Shown here: piece by piece, positions 33,086 to 61,639 of the stretch
How positions within the stretch are numbered: position 1 is the first letter of the stretch
Layout of the letters: each line of letters opens with the position of its first letter
Source: Halichondria panicea
Lineage: Eukaryota > Porifera > Demospongiae > Suberitida > Halichondriidae
Assembly: GCF_963675165.1 (NCBI RefSeq)
Contig: NC_087383.1
Coordinates: 3,564,979-3,628,978 of the forward strand
Direction: 5' to 3'
Length of the DNA: 64,000 bases
The notes under the pieces: model-generated
What the model saw: the letters and a program-made list of their open reading frames with translations, nothing else
What the model was told of the DNA's origin: nothing
The model's database searches: none
Program-made: the position numbers and the translations under genes

Positions 33086-35341
33086 ATGTGGCACTCAGTT
33101 GTTTTCCTGTTGTTATTGATTGGTGGTAAGAACCCTTCTCTTTATCTTTACCATTGTTGTGTATTGATGTATTCATTGTAGTTTATAGGATACTCAGATT
33201 TGTAGAGCTATTTGGTATCTGCATGTACATAGAATGCAACTGACAAGGGGCGTATAATTATGGAAAGTCTCTTATGCACGTCACACAGGTGTACCGTTCG
33301 TGTTGGGTGGTCTGACTCGTGACTACACTGGGACCCCCTGTGCTGGAGATGTGATCTCCCTCACTTGTACAGTGCCTGGGAGTTTGTTGGGATGGGATTT
33401 TACTGATCTTAGCAAATTGATCGGGTAACTGCAGCATCTTTCCAACAAGATCAGTACATGGTCGCACTAGTCGTGTTCACGTCCACCAGTATCACCTCCA
33501 GTTTGAGTTTCCCTGCGGTGGAGGGGGTCACTATTGGTTGTTATGCTCTAGGGCAGCCAATGACCAGGGAAGATCTCATCATACTGACAGCAGGTGAGTT
33601 TCTATCACGACATTATTACAGTTCCGTGAACCTCATTACTACAGCTACCCCTTCACCACCAACTGCATTCAGTCACTCAATTCTTAGTAGCTCAGCAGAT
33701 GGAGTTAGTGTATCTGTTCAGTGGAACCCTCCTGCTGAGACTGATGGTAGAGATGACCTCACCTACACAGTGACCATCTCACCTCCGGCCCAGCTCTCTG
33801 CTACTGTCCTCACATTCACCTCTGTCACTGTGACTGCTCAATACAATGTGGACTACACTGTCAGTGTTGTGGCTATACCAACTGTGCTGGGAACAGTACA
33901 ACTACTGAGTATAGATTTAGTATTGGTAAGTTGACAGCTAGCTTGTTTTAAGTTAAGTTTATAAACCATTTTCTATATATTTTGTACATTGCTAACCTTG
34001 TAAGTTTTTTGGTTGTGCATATGGATGAAGATTTAATTCATGATCTTCCGCAGCCCCTCTAGTGAACTGCATGGCTCTACTACCGCCGAGGAATGGCACC
34101 ATCAGTGACCATTCAGTACCAACTATTCCCGGTACACAAGTGACTTTCCAGTGTGATGATGGACTATTCCCTGAGGGAATAATGACTGCTACCTGTCTAG
34201 TTACAGGAGAGTGGGACAGGATCCCTGGGAATATTATCTGTAGAATTGATTTTAGTAAGTGACTTTATTACAAATGCAATTTACAAATGCAATGTGTATC
34301 TACCATCTTGTGTACCCATGCAGTTTCATGTGTCCTGTGTGCCCCTCCACTCAATGGAATGTTTCTCAACACACAGAACACTAACCTAATCGAAGGCTCA
34401 GTCATTGCCTTCCAATGTGATTCTGGGTTCTCACTGGTGGGTGCAGCAACTACTACTTGTAACAACTCTGGTCTATGGGATCCTGACCCGGCTCTCCAGT
34501 GTTATACGTATACGCATGAGTAGTATAATAAACTTAGCTGGTACAGTAGAACCTCGATTATCCGGCCCTCGATTATCCGGAACCTCGATTATCCGGCTTG
34601 GCAGTTTTCTTTTTAATCAGATTACATAATTCAGAAAATGGGCGTGTCCCTCAAATGCGCATGCGCGTTGCAGCTGTTACCATGGAGACATGCCTGCTTT
34701 TCTTTTGCGCATGCGCAGACAATCATGTGGCACTGCTGTTCATCAATAAAGTGGGTGGATCAAGGCGTGGTTTATCTATTCGATTATCCGGCATATTCAC
34801 TTATCCAGCCTGCTTCTGGAACCAAGGTGTCCGGATAATCGAGGTTCTACTGTACAATGATTATATATATAATCTAAAGGTTCAAAGTTCATTGTTTTGG
34901 GCACTTTAGAGAGGTTTATCTTTTGTTCGGGTTTGAGTAGGAAAGTTTAGGGACGGAAGCCGCTCACGAAAACCACGCATATTTTGCCCCACGAAAATTA
35001 CCAAATTACCAGCCATACGGTATTAGTGCTCTAGTGGTTATCCCAATAGTTATTGCCTATCTTTCACAGATATCAATCCGATTGCTGCCACCCTATCAAC
35101 TGGTGTAACTGTTGCCATCGGTGTTACTATTACTTTCATTGTGTCTACTATCCTTGGATTTCTCACTGGACTCCTAGTGATGCACACGTTCATGCGTAAG
35201 AAGGCAGTGTACTTCACAAGATCAACAACATTATCTGTTGTACAACCTCCTGCACCAGCTGGTCCTGTTTATGAGGAGGTGCCACCCAGAGAGAAGATTG
35301 AACTCAACATTAACCAAGCGTATGGACCATTAGGACTGTGA
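33086..35341 (+). CDS. Ig-like/FN3/double sushi single-pass receptor, two frame breaks
   Basis: A candidate surface receptor; no ortholog recognised. Exon 1 (from ATG 33086) is a signal peptide (MWHSVVFLLLLLIG type). Exon 2 (33289 on) gives an Ig-like stretch (CAGDVISLTCTVPG, later FPAVEGVTIGCYALG). An FN3 domain follows (SPPTAFSHSI, SVQWNPPAE, YNVDYTVSVVAI, EYRFSI). Then come two sushi/CCP domains in separate exons (VNCMALLPPRNGTI..C and CAPPLNGMF..CNNSGLWDPD). A last exon (35071-35341) has a membrane span (VAIGVTITFIVSTILGFL) and a short tail with VYEEV and NQAYG, which are possible Tyr phosphorylation sites. The frame is lost by one base at about 33423 (ending GGGTAA) and again at about 33881. 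Both losses are repaired by one added base, and downstream phase then fits the splice sites. It is either a recent pseudogene or has assembly errors. One intron holds a transposon at 34542. Confidence 0.7.
34542..34854 (+). mobile_element. Pogo/Tigger-like MITE with perfect 22-base terminal repeats
   Basis: CAGTAGAACCTCGATTATCC (plus GG) at 34544 is matched exactly by its reverse complement ending at 34852, and both sides are flanked by TA. The motif CCTCGATTATCCGG occurs three times in tandem at the left end. There is no transposase frame. It lies in the intron before the membrane-span exon of the sushi receptor. Confidence 0.92.
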
Positions 35342-35654
35342 AACTTTGTGCTACTAACATTTCATACTATCTAGCCAGTACATGACAGATGTATGTATGT
35401 ATTAGCAGGAGTAGCTTACATTAATGTACTCCTGATAATTATTAGCATCAAACATAATTATGCGAACTTTAGAGCGTTGCAATTGATAATTGAGTGTCAC
35501 TGTGGGCCAGCGTCCTAGCTTATGTTCTGTGAGTATGTTATCGTTGCACACTTCTGTGGTTAATTAAAACGCGTCATTGGTTTGTGGGCTTGTGGTTATT
35601 TAGCAGCTGGTGATGTCATGTCAACAGTAAATTATTACTCTAACCAAAAGTGTA

Positions 35655-35870
35655 CCAGAATGTTTTGTGAGCATCAAACATTTGCGAACTTTGTGAGGGT
35701 TGATCAACGTACTAGCTTGCAACAATGAAATTGCAAAACTTAAATTATTACTAGTATAATACACACGATCCTTGCCAGAATGCAGATCGCAAGGGTCAAC
35801 TTTTCTGCTGATTTGGCTCATTCGCAAAGGTTATTTACTAGCAAAATATTTTATTAATAAAAACCAGTAA
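35655..35870 (-). repeat. AT-rich dispersed repeat (GTGAAAAACCTTTG family), copy 3
   Basis: The inverse orientation shows GCGAACTTTGTGAGGGTTGA, CACACGATCCTTGCCAGAAT and GATTTGGCTCATTCGCAAAG, matching 50956-51160. Confidence 0.65.
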
Positions 35871-36344
35871 TATATACACTGTGAACATAATAATTATAAG
35901 ACCCATAATACAAGATAGCCAGGAAACCTAAACCATTCAAATTATTATCTTACGACCTTAGCTGTTTATTAACATACTCCATTAAATCAATCACCCACTA
36001 TAACTTGTTCTATTAATCCTCCCAAACCCACCACCTCATGTTTTCAGATATGTTTTAGCGTATTCTTTCACCTACACAATGGTTTCAGTACCATTTCAAA
36101 AGTGAAGTACAACTAATAGTATATTCACACATTAATTTTTGGTAATCTATACTCTCTAGACTGGATGCACTGTATTGAGCTGGGATCCCACTGGGATTCA
36201 TAAGTTAGCACACAAAAGAAAATGACACTTGTATTGGCTCCTTGAAAATCGGTACTTTTCATGCAACATGCATGCCTGTCTATAGTTGCTTGTGGTTAAA
36301 TTTGGATTGTTTATTGAGGTGCACGTGATGCGTGTGTATATAGT

Positions 36345-36474
36345 AGTAGTCCCACTAACGAAACAACCGGAAACAAAATTAATGTCACTAATGGGTATAG
36401 GTTAGGGTTAGGTGCGCTCATTATTGACTATACTGTTTCATTTTATAGTAGTGATGTGTTTCGTGGGACAACAT
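36345..36474. repeat. Small inverted-repeat element with internal TTAGGG-like units
   Basis: GTCCCACTAACGAAACA near 36347 faces TGTTTCGTGGGAC near 36461 (a 4-base bulge in the left arm). Between them lies TAGGTTAGGGTTAGGTG, two to three telomere-like units. These are too few for a telomere. Confidence 0.55.
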
Positions 36475-36649
36475 GCGTGTCTTTACCTCGATCCTCTGAG
36501 TAATCACAAGCAATGCAGTTGTAAGAGGTCTGTTAATTGTCATTAAGTGCACATGTATAAGCACTGAGCACACATTAAAATATCATATCTATATATAGCA
36601 CCCTCAGACAATCGATGAAAACCCCTCAGATCACTCAACCATTAGAGGT

Positions 36650-36905
36650 ACAGTGGAACCCTCTATAACAAGACACCTTTGGGGAACAATGTTTCGGCCT
36701 TTATACAGGTGTCCTTTGTTTTGAGAGTTGTTTTGTACACAAACTGTTCATTTGGGACCTGGGTGTCTGGCCGTTTTATAGCAGCTGGCCTTCATTCAAA
36801 AAGGGCGGTTCGGTGGTCATTTGTCATGTGCATGTACAGCTACAGCATTTATGTACTTAGCAAGACAGTGGTGTTACATTTTCTAAACAATCTGTTGGGA
36901 TGAGA
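36650..36905 (+). mobile_element. MITE, GTGGAACCCTCTATAAC family, copy 1
   Basis: TACAGTGGAACCCTCTATAACA begins the element. AAACTGTTCATTTGGGA and GCCGTTTTATAGCAG are shared, inverted, with 59990-60160. The right terminus is not clear. Confidence 0.55.
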
Positions 36906-37130
36906 CATTAATATAGTCATCCGGCCAGTCATTTTCCCACAGTTGGAAAGGGCGTGGTTTCCAGTCTACATGTAGTAAGGAACATGCAATCATTCACTGA
37001 CTAAAATGAGGTCATAGTATATAGGGTAATATCATTTGGCCACACTTGGGTGGGGTACCACATGATAGACAACAAACAGCATCGTTACAAGCGTCTCCTA
37101 AAGATCAACACACAATAAATTATTAGTGAA

Positions 37131-40100
37131 ATGACAAGTAAAGAAGAGAGCCCAGAAGGTATGTTCATATAGCTCACATGCTACATGTCTATACAAGCAT
37201 TGTGTGTGACAGTCTGTATCTTTCTTTAATTTCACAGAGCTCACAATGGAGGAGCTAAAGAGAGAAATGAAACTAGATGACCAACAACTCGACAGTAGAA
37301 TTGAGGAGCATGATCTACCTGAAGTGTCAGCATGTTTTGATAACACTGATGACTATCTTGAGAAGCTGGAGCTGTCACCTGGACAACAAACTGACATAAA
37401 TGAAGAAAAAGCTAAAGCACTCCTAAATCGCACTCAAGCCGGAATGAAACTTGCCCTAAAATACTGGCAGAACAAGAACCAACTGCAAGCCACTTTCCGA
37501 GCTCTGCTACTCATCTTACTCTCCCTGCTCAAAGGAGACGTTGCTGTTCGAGTGTGCAAGTACTTGTCTGACAAATGTGAGTCTCAATAGGTGTTTGCAT
37601 GCATGCATGACTTCAACGTGGTTGTTGCGAAACCACATAGTAACAGCAACAGTTGAAATAATGTGATACTCACCTATTGTTTTATTTCCCCAGACTCCAC
37701 CTCGTGTCCCCCCTCCCGAGAGAGGGTCCTGCTGAACCACAAGCTCTCATCGTACAGGGACTACCTACAAAGTCGCTACAGAGCACAAGTATCCACATCA
37801 GCCACACAATGGCCTCCCGTCCCAACAAACAAAGTGTTTAAACTGGCCATGATTCAAAAGGAGAAAATACAGAGAGGAAGAATCGACGATGAATTTGTTA
37901 GGCTAACAATTACAGGAAAAATCGATGATATCTTACTTAAAAAAACTCCAGTTGATTTAACAAACATTTTCTCTGAGATTAGAGATAGACGAAACTTTGT
38001 GTTGATTGAAGGAGCTCCCGGCTCTGGCAAGAGCACCCTTGCTCTACACATCTGTCAGGAATGGGCAGAGGGAAAACTGTTTCAAGAGTTCGATATTGCA
38101 ATCCTCGTGAGACTGAGAGATCCCCACATTAAAGAAGCTAAGAGAACAGAAGATCTCCTCCCTTGTAAAAATTCCACACTGGCAAGCCAAATTGCAGCTG
38201 AATTTTCAGAAATTTCAGGCAAAGGTGTACTGTGGGTACTAGACGGATGGGACGAGCTTCCTACTGACCTCCCTAGAAACTCGATCATAAACAAATTAGT
38301 AAGACCAGGCATTTCACAAAAAGGAGTGCTACATGAATCTGCTGCGATTGTAACATCTCGACCGTCCTCTTCGGCTGAGCTCCAGCCACTAGTATCGTCC
38401 AGGGTGGAGGTGTTGGGGTTCACTCTACGTGAACTAGAGCAGTACTTCACAGAGTGTTTGAAAGGTGATTCACGAGCTGTACAGACTCTACTGGAGAGAA
38501 TTCGAGAGAACCCAGTGGTAGAAGGAAGCTGTTACCTCCCCCTCAATGCTTCCATTATCGTTAATTGCTTCCTTTCTGATAACCACTCACTCCCCACATC
38601 CAACCACGGGATATTCACATCAGTTGTTCAGAGCTCTCTCAAGAGATACCTCCAGGATAGGTTGGGGAAGACCACTTCAGTGGGAGACATCACATCCCCA
38701 GACTCACTGCCCTCGGAAATCAGAACACAGACCGTACAAATGTGTCAACTTGCATATCGTGGAATTAAAGAAAACAAAGCGACATTTACTGACAGAGATT
38801 TGACCATTCTCTCCATTCCAAAGAACATTTCTAACATTGGATTACTACAAACTGTTTCCAGTATCATTAGCGATGGTCATCTGGTTTACTACTGCTTTCT
38901 CCACCTGTCTATTCAAGAGCTACTAGCAGCAATCCACATCTCTCTTATATCTCCCAAGCAACAAATCTCTGTCTTCCAGAAGCTGTTTGGTAATCCTCGA
39001 TTCAGTGCAGTCTTCCAGTTTTACGCTGGTATCACCAAACTAAGAAGCAGTAGACCAATCCTTAGCAAGCTACCTCGATTCTTGTGTCCAGTTCCAGCCA
39101 CTGTTTTTGATCTGGTCAGAAAGGTTGTCAAAGGTGAACTAGAGAGGCGTTACGGTCAGACAAAGCCTCTCTTGCTGTCCCTCGTCAACTGTCTGTATGA
39201 AGCTAAAGACTCGTCACTATGTATATTTGTGGGAGGTCTGATGGACAACAATCTATGTCTAAGTTACACTACAATGAATCCTATTGACTGTCTGTCTGCT
39301 GGTTATTTTGCATCAATTTGTGCATCTGACGTTACTAATGAATTCATAATGAACCTTCCATTATGCTCTATTGATGACCAGGGCTGCAAATTTCTGATCC
39401 GAGGACTCTCCAAGTGTTCACACCCTCATTACAAAATTAGTCTTAAACTTTACGGTAATGATATTCACGAAGAAGGGATATGGCACATTGCTGAGCTGCT
39501 CGTAAACACTGGTTTGCTATCCAAATTAGATTTGTCTGCAAATTCAATTGGTAACAGTGGACTAAGAACACTCTGTGAGGCCTTGTCAACTAACACCTCA
39601 TTAAAATATCTCAATCTCTCTGACTGCAATCTTTCTGACTGCTCACTATCTCTTGATGATCACGGAGCAATCCCTCGACTACTGAACACAAACTCTACTC
39701 TTGAATATCTAAACTTGTCGTACAGTGTTATTCGTAACACTGAGCTAAAAAATATCTTTAAGGCCTTGTCAACTAACACATCATTAAGAATACTAAATGT
39801 GAGCACTTGTTCACTTACAATTTCAAACAACAATGGAGCTGCCCTATATGAACTTTTTACTAAAAATAATTCCCTTGAACATCTTGTTCTGTCTGGTAAT
39901 ACAGTGACCAACTGTCGTCACATTGCTGCTGGACTTGCAGTCAATAAGACTCTGAGAACATTGAACTTGACTAACTGTCAACTGACTGATCAGAGTATCG
40001 AGGAGCTATCAACTGGGCTGGTCAACAAGTTTGAAAAACTGAACATTTGGGGTAATGACTCAATAACAGAAGATGGAATGAAGACGCTTGCCAGACATTT

Positions 40101-40227
40101 AACCACCCACTCAGAACTGACGTGTTTGGGACTACCATCTCAGCTAGAGTCCTGTATCGAGACAGTATTCAGGGACGCTAACAAAAAGAGGAAGAGAAAT
40201 AGACTACCTGAGATCAATGTGATATAG
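37131..40227 (+). CDS. DEATH-NACHT-LRR (NLR) pattern-recognition receptor
   Basis: A predicted cytoplasmic innate immune sensor of about 966 residues. Three exons join in phase: 37131-37158, 37238-37576 and 37694-40227. Residues about 10-122 resemble a Death-fold domain (LKREMKLDDQQLDSRIEEHD, LNRTQAGMKLALKYWQNKN), the adaptor-binding part. The NACHT ATPase starts near residue 220: Walker A GAPGSGKST at about 230 and Walker B-type LWVLDGWDELP at about 303. The winged-helix region follows. From about residue 700, ribonuclease-inhibitor-type leucine-rich repeats appear (LSKLDLSANSIGNSGLRTLC, TSLKYLNLSDCNLS), the likely ligand-sensing part. DEATH-NACHT-LRR genes form a large family in the sponge Amphimedon, which fits the proposed host. 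No break or missing motif is visible. The actual ligand is unknown. Confidence 0.92.
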
Positions 40228-40820
40228 CGTCTACAAAACCTGATGACTCATGCCAGCATTTCATACGTAATTTGACTACAAGTATCGTATAATAATATTT
40301 GGCAGTTGGGAATTTAATCAATAATTATACTAAAGCTAAACGGAGATAAAAAAAACTACTTATTTGCCAAATATCATTCCCCAAAAGTTAAATTTTCTGT
40401 TGTATATATAATTATATATAACTATAATCTATCTTATTTATATTCTTATTAATAACACATGTTTAAAACAACTATTGCGTTTTGGTATAATTCACGTTAG
40501 TTAAAAAAAGGCTCTTAATTTCCTTATGATTGAGTCATGTACATGCATAACAATTATTTATAGATATTGGCTGTTTACGAATAATGAGCTGATGCATGGC
40601 AGCATTGGTCGTATATATACAGAGCAGTGCATGTGGGCATGCATTTCAGATGAGACCAAGACTATTATAGTGAAGCACTTTAGGCACTATCCTGAGCTGT
40701 ACAAATATTTAAATGGGCAGTCACATGCACTCGCTATATACGGTACTTGTGTGGGTGTTGTATTGGTAGAAACATTGATATAACACTGGGCTACAAACAC
40801 GGCCAATCCTACAATCTGTA

Positions 40821-41029
40821 TACCTTAAGGTGACATATTTTCGCGTGTATTAATTTCTGCTATTTCTGCGAATGAGAGTAAAATCGCAAAAATTAGTACT
40901 CGCAAATAATGGCCGCCCTCTTGTTTAATGTATCCAGATCGACAATTTCGCAAAAAATTATACCGCAAAATGTACAAAACTGTAAAAACGCAAACAAATC
41001 TACCTGTGAAAATATGTCACCTTAAGGTA
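40821..41029 (-). mobile_element. MITE, TACCTTAAGG family, copy B, complete
   Basis: Perfect terminal repeats: TACCTTAAGGTGACATATTT (plus TC) at 40821 and its exact reverse complement ending at 41029. The element is 209 bases. The interior is inverted relative to the copies at 21460 and 47820. It lies between the NLR and the 3' end of MTO1. Confidence 0.92.
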
Positions 41030-41139
41030 ATTATATAAATAAATGGGAAATGTGGTAGCTATAAGACATAAGTATACAGAAATGTTGGTACAGAAGACAT
41101 AATAATTACTTACCTAATGTTAATCTGATTGAACCGTCT

Positions 41140-41210
41140 TTACATTCTCCAGACCAGCTATAATATTCACCGGTGGCTGCTGTATCTCTTTAGGCAGTGT
41201 GCTGGATATA
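41140..41210 (-). pseudogene. Orphan copy of an MTO1 exon
   Basis: CATTCTCCAGACCAGCTATA and GGCTGCTGTATCTCTTTAGG match the MTO1 exon at about 45250-45345 (TTCTCTAGACCAGCTATAGT, CTGCTGTATCTCTTCAGG). The piece lies just downstream of the MTO1 stop, out of exon order, and carries substitutions. It is a duplicated exon fragment, probably not used. Confidence 0.75.
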
Positions 41211-41350
41211 ATTAGCACAATGGCAAAATTATATTAAAGCGCACATTAATTTTCATCGCCACATCTGCATTCACGTGCACAAATTAAGACTGAATGTTCG
41301 TGCATAAACATAAAGTGTTCAGAAACTATTTTCGACATGTTAATTACACG

Positions 41351-58282
<16,932 letters not shown>

Positions 58283-58717
58283 TGGATGTTAAATAGATCT
58301 AGTGATGCTGTGCGATAAAGGTGGTTTCGAGTCACACATTTCTGTACAAAAATAAAAGCCTGTAATATATAGCTATATACATACGCATGTAGATCTTCAT
58401 CTACATCTATATAATTATTTATGGTGGTAAAAATCCACCAAATATTTGTCATCTCTCATCTGTGAAGCTAGACACAAGGCCACCATCGAATTTTAAACAG
58501 CCCAACAGTAATATTAAGTCCTTTCTTACCATTATATCTATATCTGGCTAGTGTACTGTGTAGATCAAAACATGCCACGTGGCTGGACCAGCCACACCCT
58601 CAATTTCTGCAGAAGTTTTTAGTTTTCTTTCCTGGAATCGAGTTTCTCCCTTCTTTTCCCAAGCTGAGATCATCATGCAACAATAAAAATATATTTCTCA
58701 TATAAAACGAGCATAAC

Positions 58718-61639
58718 TTAAACGTCTAAAATCGTCTTATTAGCCTCTTCTTCACTGGGAAACAAATGATAATAAAATTCCAAGTCTAATTTGAGCAACC
58801 GTACAATGTTTATTTTCTGAGCTCTGCTGAGTTGTTTGTAGTAACTTTGTGTGAGTGTACCAGTTGAGCTCTCCTTGCTATGGTAACCAGAGCGGAGGAA
58901 ATTGGGAGTTGAGTGTATCTTCTTTATCAGTACCTGCAAGAAAGAACAAGGGCAGTATACAACTCGTTAAGCAGCATGATAAAATTCAACCGATGATGTG
59001 TACTGTAAAAAGTTCAAAGCACTCTTAAACCACAACACAAGGATGTGTATTGCACAAAATGGCATGTATAACGGCATAGAGATGACACTGATGTGTTAGT
59101 CTACATTTGCTCATTGTAGTCAAACCAATCTATTGTTGCAGCCATATTCAAGCATACCTGTGAATCCGTGTCAAAATCCTTAAAGTTACCATAAAAGTTG
59201 AAGCGAGTTATGCACGGCTGACATATACTGAAAATGGACCTGAAGTGCTCATCAATCTTCAAATTCTCAGGCTCAGTCAACCAATAATCGATAAAATCAG
59301 AAAACGAAATATTCACAGCCGAAACTCCATCGTTAAGCACGAAATCCTCATACTTAGCAGGGTGTGTGCTTGCATATACAGCCTTTCTTAACCAGTTATA
59401 ATGAGGTTGATCATCTTCCAGCCCTATAAGAGGAAATCTCTCGACTTTGCTACGATAGCCACTATGCAGTCGTTCCAGTGGGTTCCTATACATCATAAAC
59501 TTGTAGTAATTCCTCAAGGAAACGTTCCTTTGAGTGTTGCTACGAGAGAGGAAGGAGTGACCAAATTGTACACCCTCCAGCAGTTCCTGGTTGACGTTGT
59601 CCCGGGAAGCTTGCAGTTGAGTGCGGGGAATCAATCCTGTGAGAAGTGAAAATGAATGCCATAATTAGTTTTCATATTAAAAATGGATGCAGTATACAAA
59701 ATGACATAATTATGAAAGTATTTCTCTCAAGGTACAATGTACCTTGGGCCACAAAGAAGAGCAGTTTGAGATTAGTACAGCCAGCCTTGGGAACAAAGCA
59801 GAACAGAGTTCCTGTTTTATCGTTAATGAGGAGATGTCTGTACAAGCACTCGGTATCCACACTATCAGCCTTGGGTAGCAGATGGGCTTGATTGGACAAG
59901 TTGTGACGCTTGCAAAACTGGTCGACTATCTTCTCTTGCATCTTGAAAGAGGAAGAAGTAAATGCATTGTCAACACAATAATTATCAGGTACAGTGAAAC
60001 CCCTCCAAACGTTCACCCATGAAGAAAGACTAACTGCGATAAAACGGCCAGTCCCAAATGAACAGTTTGTACAAAACAACCCCCCCCTCCCGAACAAGGC
60101 CACAACATTGTTCCCCGGACATGTCCGTTATAGAGGGGTACGTTCTATTGTACTTCGAGAGAGAATGGCTTCTGAAACTATAGAATTAGCATTTGTGGCC
60201 CCAGTGGAGCTTTGCACAGCCTACATGCAGAGTGTTGCATGAACACTGTGTCATGTGGTCTACAGAGTGTTGCATGAACACTGTGTCATGTGGTCTTGTG
60301 GGTAAGCAGATTCAACATTGCAAATAAACGATAAAGAAGACCAAAAAGTACGAAATGGACCTACCGTTCCCCGTTCCAATAGAGCTGAGAGCTTATCTTT
60401 GTTCCATTGAGGGTCCTTATCAAGGTACGCTACAGAAAACACATCAATAGGTTGTACCTTGAATTATTCTGATTCTTTGATCACTTACTCTGATGTTTTC
60501 TCGTGGACTTGGTATTGTCCATATTAACACCTTCAGACTCTTTCTCTGGATAATTGGAGTACTAATTAATTTGTTAATATACTTCTACAAGATAATAATG
60601 ATTAATCTAGAAACCTTAACTATTATATGACCGTACATACCTTAACTAATTATATGTACCGCTGGTACACCCTCAAAGACTCTAATGGATATAGAAGTAT
60701 AATAGCACTTTGTGTCACCTGTTTCCTGCACTTTGACTTCAACAGTGTTGTACTTGATCTGGTTGTGAAGGTTCTGAGACACACACTTGTACACTCCCTC
60801 GTGGCCCTTCTTCACCTCAGAAATCTTCAGTACAGTCATGCCTATGAGATAACCAAAAAAAGTGGCGCGTCACGTATATATTTTGACGGTCAGAACACAG
60901 AGTGTTAACTTACGTGATATGTATGTTATTTGAACTTCGTTTTCTAGAGAATACGGCATTTCTGGGAGTTCAAAGTTCAAGTAAGGGGCATTGTTGCTAT
61001 AAAGAGAGCGGGGGGGGCCAATCACGGCACAGGTGAGGAGGAGAGAGTTTCCCTCCTGTATCACTGGCTTAGCTGGCCTTATACGGATGGCCCTTGGACT
61101 GAGAACACCATCTAACGTAGAGGAAATAAAACTTGAATGATAATAGTTAAATGTGTAAGGGGAATGGAGGCCTCGTATCAGTATTCTGTATTTGAACATT
61201 ATAGTAGAACTTAAAAATTAGATTAACAATCTCCTATCAAAAAATACATTAAAACCACAGACACAAGCATACTTTTACTGATGCGTATTCGTGATTTCTC
61301 TTGCTCCACTGGAAAATCAGTTGTTGCGACTCTGATCTCATATTTACTCCTCTCAATAATAGATACATTCATCGATTGCGTGGTTGGTTGAATAGAAGGG
61401 CTGAAAATTGTTTCAAAATCTCTCTTAAACTTGATAACTTCGTTTGACGCAGACAATTTTTCTGCTATGGGTTTAGGCTCGGCTGCAACTAAGACACCTA
61501 CAGAAGTACTTTGTAGCTTATTGAATTGTAATAGCCATATTGTAACCAATAGAACGATGAGTAACAGCTTTACGAGAGTGTGTTGTCGTGGAGATGCCAG
61601 TCGAAACAGACTCCGCTGACAGCGTGAAGCTAGTCCCAT
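58718..61639 (-). CDS. Carbohydrate sulfotransferase (HNK-1ST/CHST type) with an Ig-like domain in the stem
   Basis: A predicted Golgi type II membrane enzyme that transfers sulfate from PAPS to a glycan. Eight exons join in phase. Exon 1 (61639-61273) has a short basic cytoplasmic tail and a signal anchor (LVKLLLIVLLVTIWLLQF). Exons 61111-60912 and 60842-60712 encode an Ig-like domain: PVIQEGNSLLLTCAVIGPP, then MTVLKISEVKKGHEGVYKC with the D/E-x-G-x-Y-x-C signature. Two short linker exons follow. The catalytic part starts near 59944. FCFVPKAGCTNLKLLFFVA is the 5'-phosphosulfate binding loop and MMYRNPLERLHSGYRSKV is the 3'-phosphate binding site. Then come DFIDYWLTEP and a C-terminal exon ending LDLEFYYHLFPSEEEANKTI, with the stop at 58718. 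Known vertebrate members lack an Ig domain, so the architecture is unusual. The acceptor sugar is unknown. Confidence 0.88.
59990..60160 (-). mobile_element. MITE, GTGGAACCCTCTATAAC family, copy 2
   Basis: ACAGTGAAACCCCTCC at the left and CGTTATAGAGGGGTACGTTC at the right are inverted ends. The inner GATAAAACGGCCAGTCCCAA and ACAGTTTGTACAAAACAA match the copy at 36650 inverted. It lies in the intron just upstream of the catalytic exon of the sulfotransferase. Confidence 0.75.
60229..60297. repeat. 35-base tandem duplication
   Basis: Two units of AGAGTGTTGCATGAACACTG followed by TGTCATGTGGTCT lie in an intron of the sulfotransferase gene. Confidence 0.9.

Larger units (their letters stand above)
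35342..37130. other. Intergenic before the NACHT-LRR gene
   Basis: No gene seen. It contains three repeat elements (35655, 36345 and 36650) and AT-rich filler. Confidence 0.5.

Noticed and set aside
36394-36412. Telomere-like TTAGGG units
   Set aside because: Only two to three units, internal, and enclosed in a small inverted-repeat element; not a telomere.
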